Positions 18,547 to 27,026 of a stretch of DNA of 64,000 nt are shown piece after piece. Positions within the stretch are counted from its first letter, which is position 1; each line of letters opens with the position of its first letter. The notes under the pieces are model-generated. The model saw only the letters and a program-made list of their open reading frames with translations, searched no databases and was not told the DNA's origin. This DNA comes from Phyllobacterium zundukense (GTDB lineage: Bacteria; Pseudomonadota; Alphaproteobacteria; Rhizobiales; Rhizobiaceae): positions 1,958,501-2,022,500 of the forward strand of contig NZ_CP017940.1 in NCBI RefSeq assembly GCF_002764115.1, read 5' to 3'. The position numbers and the translations under genes were made by a program.

Positions 18547-19020
18547 ATGACGGCTTTGGATATTGGCAGCAATGCTCCGGACTTCACCTTGCCGCGCGAT
18601 GGCGGCGGCACGATTACCCTTTCAGGTTTACGCGGAAATCCGGTCGTCCTCTATTTCTATCCCAAGGACAATACCAGCGGCTGCACGCAGGAAGCGATCG
18701 AGTTTTCGGGGCTTAAACCGCAATTTGAAAAGCTTGGCGCAAAAGTCATCGGCATGTCGCCGGATCCCGTCAAGAAGCACGACAAGTTCAAGACAAAGCA
18801 CGACCTGAAGGTTGAGCTGGTTGCCGACGAGGATAAGGCCATCATCGAATCCTACGGGCTCTGGGTCGAGAAGAGCATGTATGGCCGTAAATATATGGGC
18901 GTGGAGCGGACAACCTTCCTGATCGATTCGGACGGCAAGATCGCGAAAGTCTGGAACAAGGTCAAAGTTCCGGGTCATGCGGCCGAGGTACTCGAAGCAA
19001 CCAGGGCTCTGCAGGCATAA
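18547..19020 (+). CDS. bcp: Thioredoxin-dependent peroxiredoxin, Bcp/PrxQ type
   Basis: A 157-residue AhpC/TSA-fold peroxidase that reduces H2O2 and organic peroxides. The peroxidatic cysteine is C46 in NTSGCTQEA. The resolving cysteine that many Bcp/PrxQ proteins carry five residues later is absent (a phenylalanine, in AIEFSGL), so this is a one-cysteine form relying on an external thiol. The catalytic threonine and arginine (in GVERTTFLID) are present. GAAAGG precedes the ATG. Confidence 0.93.
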   Translation: MTALDIGSNAPDFTLPRDGGGTITLSGLRGNPVVLYFYPKDNTSGCTQEAIEFSGLKPQFEKLGAKVIGMSPDPVKKHDKFKTKHDLKVELVADEDKAIIESYGLWVEKSMYGRKYMGVERTTFLIDSDGKIAKVWNKVKVPGHAAEVLEATRALQA

Positions 19021-19127
19021 TTTGCACGTTTTTTGAGTGAAACGCACTGCCCCGTCAGGGTTTGTTAACCCTAACAGAGTGTAATGTTTTCATAAATTGA
19101 AGCTGCAAATCGACGGACGTAGCCGCA

Positions 19128-20408
19128 ATGAAGAAGATCAAAAATCCCAGCATCTTCGGCGCCACGAAAGAGCCCCACACGATCATCATCGCGCGGGGCG
19201 AAACCATCCGTCATTTCACTGTCAGGCCTTGGGCGGCGCTTCTTGGCGGCACCCTCGCTCTTGGCCTCGCCGGCAGCTATCTCCTCGCAACGTCCTATCT
19301 CGTCTTCCGCGACGACCTCATAAGCGGCAGTGTCGCGCGGCAGGCCCGCCTGCAGCAGGCCTACGAGGACCGCATCGCGGCACTGCGCACGCAACTTGAC
19401 CGCGTCACGAGCCGGCAGTTGCTCGATCAGAAAATGATGGATGGCAAAGTCGCCGAACTCATTCAACGGCAGAAAGCACTGAGCGAACGGCATGACAAGC
19501 TTGCGCCAGTGATCGAACGTGCAGCGCGCGGCGGAACCGCTGTGCCGGCAGAAGCGGGCGCCGACCTCGTCATGGATCGCGACGGCCAGGACGTGGTGAA
19601 CTCAGACGATGCGGATGGCTTCTATGGCATAGATCCGATCATAACAGGACCGACGACTTCAACACGCAAGCCCGCGCCGCGCGATGACAAGGCAAAGACC
19701 AGCGTCGATAAGGCCGAACTCCTGGATTCTGTCGACCATTCCCTGAACGCCATTGAAACTCGGCAAACCAAACAGATACAGATGCTGTCGAACACCGCCT
19801 ATGAAAGCGCCGACAAGATCATGGAAGCGCTGGCAGCAACCGGCGTCAAACCGGTTCTGGACGATGATAAGTCGGGCGCCGGCGGCCCATTGCTTCTGGC
19901 TAGCACAAGTCCCGCCGCCGGATTTGACACGAAGCTTGTTGATCTTGATGAGGCTCTTGCGCGACTTGAGGGGGCCAAGGCTCTCGCGAAGGCCGTTCCG
20001 ATCGCCAATCCAGCCCCCGGCATGCCGGTCTCGAGCCCCTTTGGCGTGCGAAAAGACCCGCTTCTCGGGATGATGGCCTTTCATTCAGGCATGGATTTTC
20101 GCGCCATTTCCGGAAGCTCCGTACTGGCCACAGCCAATGGAACGGTGACGGCAGCCGACTACACCGGCGGCTACGGCAATATGGTCGAGGTGGACCACGG
20201 CAACGGCCTGTCCACGCGCTATGGCCATATGAGCCAAATCCTCGTGAGTGTCGGCCAGCATGTCAAATCGGGCGATGTTCTCGGTAAGGTCGGCAGTACC
20301 GGCCGTTCCACCGGCCCTCACCTGCATTATGAGGTTCGCAAGAACGGCAACGCAATCAACCCGGCAAGCTATTTGACCATTGGCCGGCAAATTGCGGCGG
20401 AACTTTAG
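19128..20408 (+). CDS. M23 family peptidase (LytM domain), membrane-anchored
   Basis: A 426-residue murein hydrolase or hydrolase activator. A short cytosolic N-terminus precedes one membrane segment (about residues 35-60), then a coiled coil (about 70-135), a Pro/Asp-rich linker, and a C-terminal LytM domain from about residue 300. Zinc ligands are visible in HSGMDF (H, D) and GPHLHYE (second H of HLH), with GHM as the further catalytic histidine. Domain order is like that of the NlpD/EnvC/DipM group that acts in division and wall remodelling. An amidase gene of the kind such proteins activate lies 5 kb away. Confidence 0.9.
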   Translation: MKKIKNPSIFGATKEPHTIIIARGETIRHFTVRPWAALLGGTLALGLAGSYLLATSYLVFRDDLISGSVARQARLQQAYEDRIAALRTQLDRVTSRQLLDQKMMDGKVAELIQRQKALSERHDKLAPVIERAARGGTAVPAEAGADLVMDRDGQDVVNSDDADGFYGIDPIITGPTTSTRKPAPRDDKAKTSVDKAELLDSVDHSLNAIETRQTKQIQMLSNTAYESADKIMEALAATGVKPVLDDDKSGAGGPLLLASTSPAAGFDTKLVDLDEALARLEGAKALAKAVPIANPAPGMPVSSPFGVRKDPLLGMMAFHSGMDFRAISGSSVLATANGTVTAADYTGGYGNMVEVDHGNGLSTRYGHMSQILVSVGQHVKSGDVLGKVGSTGRSTGPHLHYEVRKNGNAINPASYLTIGRQIAAEL

Positions 20409-20537
20409 GCTTAAGCAGAAGATATAATTTTTCAAGGAAGTGAGTCATGAAACAATGACCGCTCCATTCAAGCTATTTGCTTTTTAAAACAGCTCTTTTC
20501 AGCCAGTTTGCCTTTATATCCAAAGCAGTATATTTTA

Positions 20538-20831
20538 ATGATTAAGCAATTAAAATTTCTTGGAGACTCCATCAAGCGCCTCCGTGATTTTCCTGCGTTT
20601 GCCAGGCAAGACGCTGGATACCAGTTGGACAAGGTACAGCGCGGTGAGGAGCCTGACGACTACAAGCCGATGCCCTCCATCAGCAGGGGTGTCGCAGAAA
20701 TCAGGATATGGGATGATAGCGGGACTTACAGACTAATTTACACGGCAAAGATGCCAGACGCGGTCTGTGTTCTAAGTGTTTTCCAGAAGAAGACGCAAAC
20801 CACTCGGGCGCAGGAGATCAGGCTCGCCTGA
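20538..20831 (+). CDS. HigB/Gp49-like toxin of a toxin-antitoxin pair
   Basis: A 97-residue RelE-superfamily protein of the phage Gp49-like/HigB type, whose members are mRNA interferases. It shows the family core: residues near KRLRDFPAFARQDAGYQL, a central region with RIWDDSGTYRLIYTA, and a C-terminal VLSVFQKKTQTT. ATG at 20538 (MIKQLKFLG) is chosen over an upstream TTG; the region around it is AT-rich. It lies 21 bp before an XRE-type antitoxin gene, the toxin-first order of higBA loci. Confidence 0.85.
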   Translation: MIKQLKFLGDSIKRLRDFPAFARQDAGYQLDKVQRGEEPDDYKPMPSISRGVAEIRIWDDSGTYRLIYTAKMPDAVCVLSVFQKKTQTTRAQEIRLA

Positions 20832-20852
20832 GAAAATTGAAAAGGCAACTGA

Positions 20853-21134
20853 ATGATCGAAACGGAAACCTTTGACAGCGTATGGGACGCGATTGCCGAT
20901 ACACCGGCTGAAGCTGCAAATCTGCGGGCGAGAGCCGAATTGATGAGACAGATAGCGGACATCATCAAAGAAAAGGGTTGGAAGCAGATCGACGCGGCAA
21001 CCCACTGTGACGTCACGCAACCGCGCATAAACGATCTGTTGCGTGGCCGCGTGTCGCGCTTCTCACTCGACGCGCTAGTGAATATCGCCACAGCCCTTGG
21101 CCGCCGGGTTCATATTGAACTGGAAGCAGCCTGA
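20853..21134 (+). CDS. XRE-family antitoxin (HigA-like)
   Basis: A 93-residue helix-turn-helix protein. The HTH covers about residues 35-75 (IIKEKGWKQIDAATHCDVTQPRINDLLRGR), followed by the LDALVNIATALG segment typical of HigA/XRE antitoxins that pair with Gp49-like toxins. It should bind the toxin and repress the shared promoter. Its stop lies 7 bp from the end of convergent prfB. Confidence 0.87.
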   Translation: MIETETFDSVWDAIADTPAEAANLRARAELMRQIADIIKEKGWKQIDAATHCDVTQPRINDLLRGRVSRFSLDALVNIATALGRRVHIELEAA

Positions 21135-21141
21135 CGCGTGG

Positions 21142-22270
21142 TCAGGCAATGTCTTCCACTTCCACATCCGTACCATGCACGCGATGTGCCAGCGCCGCCT
21201 CCATGAACATGTCGACATCGCCGTCGAGCACATCCTGCGGGCTCGTGCTCTCAACGCCGGTGCGCAAGTCCTTCACCAGCTGATAGGGCTGCAGCACGTA
21301 GGAACGGATTTGGTGACCCCAGCCGATGTCGGTCTTGGAGGCTGAAATCGCATCCGCCGCCTGTTCGCGTTTCTCGAGCTCGGCCTCATAGAGGCGGGCG
21401 CGCAGCATCGACCATGCCGTGGCGCGGTTCTTGTGCTGTGAGCGCTCAGCCTGACATTGTACGACGATACCGGTTGCGATGTGGGTGATACGGACAGCCG
21501 AGTCCGTCGTGTTGACGTGCTGACCGCCCGCACCCGACGCTCGATAGGTATCGATACGGACATCGGCTTCCGTCACCGCGATGTCGATATTGTCGTCGAC
21601 GACCGGGTAGACCCAGATGCTGGAAAACGATGTGTGCCTGCGCGCATTGGAATCATATGGCGAGATGCGCACCAGCCGGTGCACACCGGACTCGGTCTTC
21701 AGAAGGCCATACGCGTTGTGCCCCTTGACGAGAATTGTCGCGGATTTGATGCCCGCCTCTTCCCCGTAATGTACTTCGAGCAGTTCAACCTTCATGCCCT
21801 TGCGTTCGGCCCAGCGCGTATACATGCGCAGGAGCATCGACGCCCAGTCCTGGCTCTCCGTACCGCCGGCACCGGAATGGACTTCGAGATAGGTGTCGTT
21901 GGCATCCGCTTCACCGGAAAGCAGCGTATCGATCTGACGGCGATCGACCTCCTGCTTGATGCTGCGAATCGCTTCTTCAGCTTCGGCAACGATCGACTTG
22001 TCATCCTCCTCCTCGCCCATGGCGATGAGTTCGATGTTGTCTTCCAGAGATTGGGTCAAGGCGCGGATAGAATTGATGCTGTCTTCCAGCTGCTGGCGCT
22101 CGCGCATCAGCTTCTGCGCTTCCTGCGCATCGTTCCAGAGCGACGGGTCTTCGGCAAGCTGGTTCAGATAGCCCAGGCGTTTGATTGACGTATCCCAGTC
22201 AAAGATGCCTCCTCAGCAGGCTTATGGCCTGCTTGATCTCGTCGACCAGCGTCTCGATTTCGGCGCGCAT
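21142..22270 (-). CDS. prfB: Peptide chain release factor 2, programmed +1 frameshift
   Basis: RF2 terminates translation at UGA and UAA. It is encoded in two frames. Frame one runs from ATG at 22270 for 23 codons ([19 protein letters not shown]...) to an in-frame TGA at 22199-22201. Frame two continues from 22200 to 21142. A +1 shift at CTT-TGA-C joins them into 375 residues. The shift stimulator AGGAGG lies three bases before CTT. The peptidyl-hydrolysis motif GAGGQHVN is present; the stop-codon recognition loop reads SPY where E. coli has SPF. The start has AAGGAA upstream. It lies downstream of the PBP1A gene on the same strand. Confidence 0.95.
22198..22213 (-). promoter_or_regulatory. 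prfB recoding site (AGGAGG-CAT-CTT-TGA-C)
   Basis: On the minus strand the codons run AGG AGG CAT CTT TGA C. An internal Shine-Dalgarno three bases before the slippery CTT, followed at once by UGA-C, is the standard autoregulatory RF2 site: when RF2 is scarce, termination at UGA is slow and ribosomes slip +1 to make more RF2. Spacing equals that of the E. coli site. Confidence 0.93.
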
Positions 22271-22314
22271 TGGCTGTCCGTTCCTTCTTGTCTTTTTATG
22301 GATTTCAAATTTCG

Positions 22315-22337
22315 GCGGACCATATTGACTGGTCCGC
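22315..22337 (-). terminator. Hairpin between PBP1A gene and prfB
   Basis: GCGGACCA and TGGTCCGC form a perfect 8-bp stem with a 7-nt loop in the 114-bp gap after the PBP1A stop. No clear U-run follows on the minus strand, so it may be a weak terminator or attenuator between the two genes rather than a full terminator. Confidence 0.4.
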
Positions 22338-22384
22338 GCGATGTAAAGTCTTCAGGCTTCCATGAAGCTCAGAGATCGAAGCGG

Positions 22385-24844
22385 TCAGAAAAGGCCGCCG
22401 CCGCCGCCCTGTATCGCGCGATTGACGTTGGGGGATTGCACGCTGACCGGTGCGCCTTCCGAGAACGAATCCATGCCAATGACCGAATAGCTGTCGGCTG
22501 GGCCTGTGCCCGGCTTGAACGCTTCCATGATCACGTTGGGGCCATCTGGCGATGCGCGCATGCCCGTCTTGCGATCGATTGGAATTACCGTCATGCCCTC
22601 GGGGACGCGGAAATCGACGGAACGCTGCCCCTGGAGCGCCGCTTCGGCAAAATCCTTGAACACTGGCGCTGCAAGACCGCTACCGGTGAAACCCTTGCCC
22701 ATGGGAACAGGCGTGTCATAGCCAAGGTAAAGGCCGAATACGAGATCCGGCGTGAAGCCGATGAACCACGCATCCTTTTCGTCGTTGGTGGTTCCGGTCT
22801 TGCCGGCGATCGGACGATTGAGGCTCTTCAGGATCGTGGCGGTACCGCGCTGAACGACGCCCTCCATCATCGATGTGATCTGGTAGGCGGTCATAGGGTC
22901 GAGCACCTGGTCGCGATCATCGATCAGCTCCGGTTCCGCCTGGCCTTTCCATTCGGCAGCAGAGCAGTTGTCGCACTTGCGCTCGTCATGCTTGAAGACC
23001 GTCTTGCCGTAGCGGTCCTGGATCCGGTCGATCATGGACGGCGTTATCTTGCGCCCGCCATTGGCGATGATCGAATAGCCGGTGACCATGCGCAGAACAG
23101 TCGTTTCGCCCGAACCGAGCGCCATGGCGAGCACCGGCAGCATCTTGTCATAAATGCCGAACCGCTCGGCATATTCGGCAACCAGCTTCATGCCCATGTC
23201 CTGGGCGAGCCGCACAGTCATCAGATTGCGCGACTGCTCGATGCCGTAGCGCAGCGTCGACGGTCCTGCGAATTTTCCGCCATAGTTTTTCGGTGCCCAT
23301 ATGCCAAGGCTGCCGCCCTGATCCACCGAAATCGGACCGTCAAGCACGACCGAAGCGGGGGTGTAGCCGTTGTCGAGCGCTGCTGAATAGACGAAGGGCT
23401 TGAACGACGATCCCGGCTGACGCATCGCCTGTGTGGCGCGGTTGAACTCGGATTCGGCAAAGGAGAAGCCGCCAACCATTGCCAGAACGCGGCCCGTATG
23501 CGGATCCATCGCCACCGCGCCGCCTTCGATCTTCGGAACCTGCTGGAGATCGAAAGCCGTCTCGCTGCCTTCTTTCTTCTGGACGAAGACCACATCGCCG
23601 ACATTGAAGACATTTTCCAGAGTTTTGGCGGTGGTGCGCTTGTCGTCATTGAGCAGGCGGAAGGCCCATTTGACGTCAGCGGCATCAATGGTTCCCTTCT
23701 TGCGCTCGGTGACGAGCTTGTCGGAGGCGTCGCGCTCCGGCTGCAGCCCAATGATCGCCTGCTCCGGCGTTACTTCAAGAACAACGGCCAGTTCCCAATC
23801 CGGGACATCGGAGAAAGCCTTGATCTCGGAGAGTGGGATGCCCCAGTCGCCATTGGTTGAAATTGTCTTGTAAGCACCGCGATAGCCGCGCGCATGGTCA
23901 TATTTGAACAGGCCATGCTGCAGTGCGGCGCGCGCCATGACTTGCATTTTAGGATCGAGCGTTGTGCGAACGGACAGACCGCCTTCATAAAGCGCATTCT
24001 CGCCGTAGCGGGCAATGATTTGGCGCCGGACCTCCTCGGCGAAATATTCGGAAGCGAAGAGATAGTTGCCGGTATGGCGCGGCGTGACGCCCAGCGGCTC
24101 CGCCTTGGCCTCTTTGGCTTCTTCCATCGTGACATAGCCGTTTTCGGCCATGCGATCGATCACCCAGTTGCGGCGCTCAACAGCCCGCTCCGGCTGACGG
24201 AATGGATGATAGTTGGATGGTCCCTTGGGAAGCGCGGCGAGATAGGCCGCTTCGGCAACCGTCAGCTCATTGACCGACTTGTTGAAATAGGTCAGCGCGG
24301 CACCGGCAATGCCGTAAGAATTCAGACCGAAGAAGATTTCGTTGAGGTAGAGCTCAAGAATGCGATCCTTGGAATAAGCCTGCTCGATGCGGAACGACAG
24401 AATCGCTTCCTTGACCTTGCGCCCGATGGTCTGGTCGTTGCTCAAAAGGAAGTTCTTTGCCACCTGCTGGGTAATGGTCGATGCACCGACCGGACGCCGG
24501 GAGCCCCAATTCTGGATATTGGTGACGACCGCGCGGGCCAGACCGCCGATATCCACACCCGGATGCTGGTAGAAATTCTTGTCCTCGGCTGAAATGAAGG
24601 CTGCCTTGACGCGATCGGGCACTGCCTGAATCGGCAGATAGAGACGGCGCTGGCGTGCAAACTCAGCCATCAGCGAACCGTCCGAAGAATGGACACGGGT
24701 CATGACCGGCGGCTCGTACTTCGCCAGAACTTCGTAATCAGGCAAGTCCTTGGACATGTTGACGACATAGAGCGCAACAGCACCCGCCGCCAGAAGCGCC
24801 ATGACCGTGCCGATTCCGAAAAAATATCCGATCAAGCGTATCAT
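22385..24844 (-). CDS. mrcA: Penicillin-binding protein 1A, bifunctional
   Basis: An 819-residue class A PBP making and cross-linking glycan strands in the periplasm. An N-terminal membrane anchor (about residues 5-28) is followed by the glycosyltransferase domain (catalytic glutamate in SAEDKNFYQHPGVD, then GASTITQQVAKN) and the transpeptidase domain (active-site serine in PGSSFKPF, KTGTTN near residue 700). An OB-like insertion lies between. The C-terminus ends in a Gly-rich stretch. It is followed by prfB, the usual order in rhizobia. Confidence 0.95.
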   Translation of the reverse strand: MIRLIGYFFGIGTVMALLAAGAVALYVVNMSKDLPDYEVLAKYEPPVMTRVHSSDGSLMAEFARQRRLYLPIQAVPDRVKAAFISAEDKNFYQHPGVDIGGLARAVVTNIQNWGSRRPVGASTITQQVAKNFLLSNDQTIGRKVKEAILSFRIEQAYSKDRILELYLNEIFFGLNSYGIAGAALTYFNKSVNELTVAEAAYLAALPKGPSNYHPFRQPERAVERRNWVIDRMAENGYVTMEEAKEAKAEPLGVTPRHTGNYLFASEYFAEEVRRQIIARYGENALYEGGLSVRTTLDPKMQVMARAALQHGLFKYDHARGYRGAYKTISTNGDWGIPLSEIKAFSDVPDWELAVVLEVTPEQAIIGLQPERDASDKLVTERKKGTIDAADVKWAFRLLNDDKRTTAKTLENVFNVGDVVFVQKKEGSETAFDLQQVPKIEGGAVAMDPHTGRVLAMVGGFSFAESEFNRATQAMRQPGSSFKPFVYSAALDNGYTPASVVLDGPISVDQGGSLGIWAPKNYGGKFAGPSTLRYGIEQSRNLMTVRLAQDMGMKLVAEYAERFGIYDKMLPVLAMALGSGETTVLRMVTGYSIIANGGRKITPSMIDRIQDRYGKTVFKHDERKCDNCSAAEWKGQAEPELIDDRDQVLDPMTAYQITSMMEGVVQRGTATILKSLNRPIAGKTGTTNDEKDAWFIGFTPDLVFGLYLGYDTPVPMGKGFTGSGLAAPVFKDFAEAALQGQRSVDFRVPEGMTVIPIDRKTGMRASPDGPNVIMEAFKPGTGPADSYSVIGMDSFSEGAPVSVQSPNVNRAIQGGGGGLF

Positions 24845-25106
24845 TTGTATGCGGAACCCATTTCACCTGTTGGCATGTATACTATCAATACATGATCCGA
24901 TCCATGCAGATTGCTTCGTGGAAAACACCGATCAGAGGTGTTCCTGGTCCGGCAATCGTCCAAAGCAAGGCCGGTAGTTCATCGACGCAATTGGGCGACA
25001 AATGTGACAAAGGCAAGGAGAACCCGTTCGTGTTCACAATTTAAATACCAATTGTGGAGTTTCGGCAACGCCAAGATGGGCGATTTCGTGCGGAACGTCA
25101 GAACGC

Positions 25107-26336
25107 TCAGTTGAGCGCGCCAGCGGTCTTCTTGCCGGCAAATTCGCCTACGGCCGAAGCAAGTCTTTCGGCCACATGACCTCTCCAGGCCGGATCAAGC
25201 ATCAGTTTCTCGTCTTCCGGATTGGAAAGATAACCGATTTCTACGAGAACGGAGGGAACGTCCGGCGCGCGCAGTACCTGGAATCCGGCAAAGCGATGCG
25301 GATTGTTGATCATGTTGACGTCTTTTTTCAGCGATTTCACCACGGTCTTGGCAAAGCTCAACGAAAAAGTATGCGTCTCCCGGCGAGTCAGGTCCATGAG
25401 AATGTCGGCAATTTCCGGCGTCTCGTTGTCAAATGTAATCCCTGCGACCGCATCCGAACGATTCTCACGATCCGCCATCGCACGCGACTCGGCATCCGAG
25501 GCCTTGTCCGAGACCGTATAAACCGTAGCGCCGCGAATATTGCCCCTGTTGATCGTATCTGCATGGATGGAGATGAAGAGATCGGCTTCATATTGCCGGG
25601 CGACTCTCACCCGCTCCGTCAACCGCATAAACTCATCGCCGTTCCGGGTCATTTCAACCCTCAGGCCGGGGAACTTGCTGAGTTCGTCGCGCAGTTGCTG
25701 CGCAAACATCAGCGTGACATTCTTCTCCATGATGCCGCTCGCGCTTTCCGCGCCGCTGTCGATACCGCCGTGGCCCGGATCTATCACAACGGTGAACGGC
25801 TTTGGCGCCTTGCTGACCTCATTGGGTGCAGCAGCGGCAAGCCGATCGCCTTTCGGTGCTCCTTCGGTCGAAGCAGTGGTGGCATTTTGCGTCTTCAGCG
25901 CTTCGGCGAACTGGCGGTCCGATGAAGCGACGAAATCCGCGACAAGCCGGTATCCCGGGCTGCTGTCATTCTTGATGACATTAAGCTGCTCGACGGCAAA
26001 AGGGCCTTTGAGCGTGAAAATCAGCCGTGAGCGCTGATCGTCGATTAATCCGTAGCGCACATCCGTAACCAGCCCGCGCGGTTCTGTTGATTTCTTGTCG
26101 AAGGCAAAAACGGCTTTGGGCATGTCGATTGCCAGCCTGTGCGGCTGATCAAGCAGCATCGTCGAGACGTCGGGCTCGCGATCGAAATTGATGACGATAC
26201 GGGTTCGCAGCTCGTCGCCCGCGACCTGATACGTCAGGGCTGCCAGTTCGTCTGCTGCACGCGAAGGCTCGCCCGCCTGTAGAAAGACAAGAAAGCCGAT
26301 GGCAGCAGCCATGAATATCCGACAGATCACGCTCAT
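25107..26336 (-). CDS. N-acetylmuramoyl-L-alanine amidase (AmiC-type, AMIN domain)
   Basis: A 409-residue exported zinc amidase that cleaves the peptide stem from MurNAc during division. Signal peptide (MSVICRIFMAAAIGFLVFLQA, cleavage near residue 27), then an AMIN peptidoglycan-binding domain (about 35-140), then an Amidase_3 domain with zinc ligands in IDPGHGGIDSGAES and the later HADT, and the catalytic glutamate in LVEIGYLSNPEDE. The frame opens 26 codons upstream, but the ATG at 26336 precedes the signal peptide directly. It is divergent from rne and sits upstream of the PBP1A gene. Confidence 0.94.
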   Translation of the reverse strand: MSVICRIFMAAAIGFLVFLQAGEPSRAADELAALTYQVAGDELRTRIVINFDREPDVSTMLLDQPHRLAIDMPKAVFAFDKKSTEPRGLVTDVRYGLIDDQRSRLIFTLKGPFAVEQLNVIKNDSSPGYRLVADFVASSDRQFAEALKTQNATTASTEGAPKGDRLAAAAPNEVSKAPKPFTVVIDPGHGGIDSGAESASGIMEKNVTLMFAQQLRDELSKFPGLRVEMTRNGDEFMRLTERVRVARQYEADLFISIHADTINRGNIRGATVYTVSDKASDAESRAMADRENRSDAVAGITFDNETPEIADILMDLTRRETHTFSLSFAKTVVKSLKKDVNMINNPHRFAGFQVLRAPDVPSVLVEIGYLSNPEDEKLMLDPAWRGHVAERLASAVGEFAGKKTAGALN

Positions 26337-27026
26337 CTCTCTTGCCAACAGGTGCGATGCGGGGAGACAGTTCCCGCTGGCACAACTTGTATCAGACGCA
26401 GTATGCATTGGCATCCTGCCCAGGACACACTATCTATGACTAATAGGTAAGGAACCATGGTTAATAATGTCTTATGGTACCCTTTGTGCTTGGCGCATCA
26501 ATGACAGGATTATGAAGAAGTCCTTGTCATAACGCGACACACCTCCTAAAAGCAAAGGTGGGTTACTTCCTGCCCTCCGGAATCAGGCTCTTTGATGTCA
26601 CGGCAAACGACCGGCTGACAATGAGAACAGAGACACGGAGTGGCAATGGCGAAGATTCGCTGCGGTAACCAAAAAAGAATTTGGCGCGAGCAGACAGGGA
26701 TTGTCGGCAGCGCTTTTTGTGAACGGCAGATCGCGCAGACAAGGCGCATCGAGCCAGCCCTTTCGAGGGTGTTAACAGTGTCGGCACAGCAGACAAGCGT
26801 GCCATTCGTGAGGTCGTTTCGTCAGGAACAGAAATGTTTGCTACAGACGTGATTATAACCGGCTTGCAAGCCGCGGCTGCCCGAGGGCAGCTCCGCGCGA
26901 TGCCGTGTCTGTCTGTTTCTGCGAACTTAAATAAATCCGGCAAATGTGAAGATACGGCGCCAGGCACCCCGAGGGTTTCCTGGCTGTCCCGCGTTGATAG
27001 CATTTCAGCCGGGGAGAAGAATTATA
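26337..27026 (+). other. Long non-coding leader/divergent promoter region of rne
   Basis: A stretch of 690 bp without a credible gene between the divergent amidase and rne genes. It contains the palindrome AACCATGG-TT near 26453 and, closer to rne, two hairpins: GGCTTGCAAGCC (26861-26872) and GCTGCCCGAGGGCAGC (26876-26891). In E. coli a long structured rne 5' UTR mediates autoregulation by RNase E cleavage; the length and hairpins here fit the same idea, but this is inference. Confidence 0.5.

Noticed and set aside
24874..24894. CATGTAT/ATACATG inverted repeat upstream of the PBP1A gene
   Set aside because: Seven-base arms in AT-rich promoter DNA could arise by chance, and no second copy was seen.
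26563..27003. Possible 146-residue gene on the minus strand in the rne leader
   Set aside because: It ends in the leader, lacks a ribosome site and homology, and has amino acid composition typical of non-coding frames.
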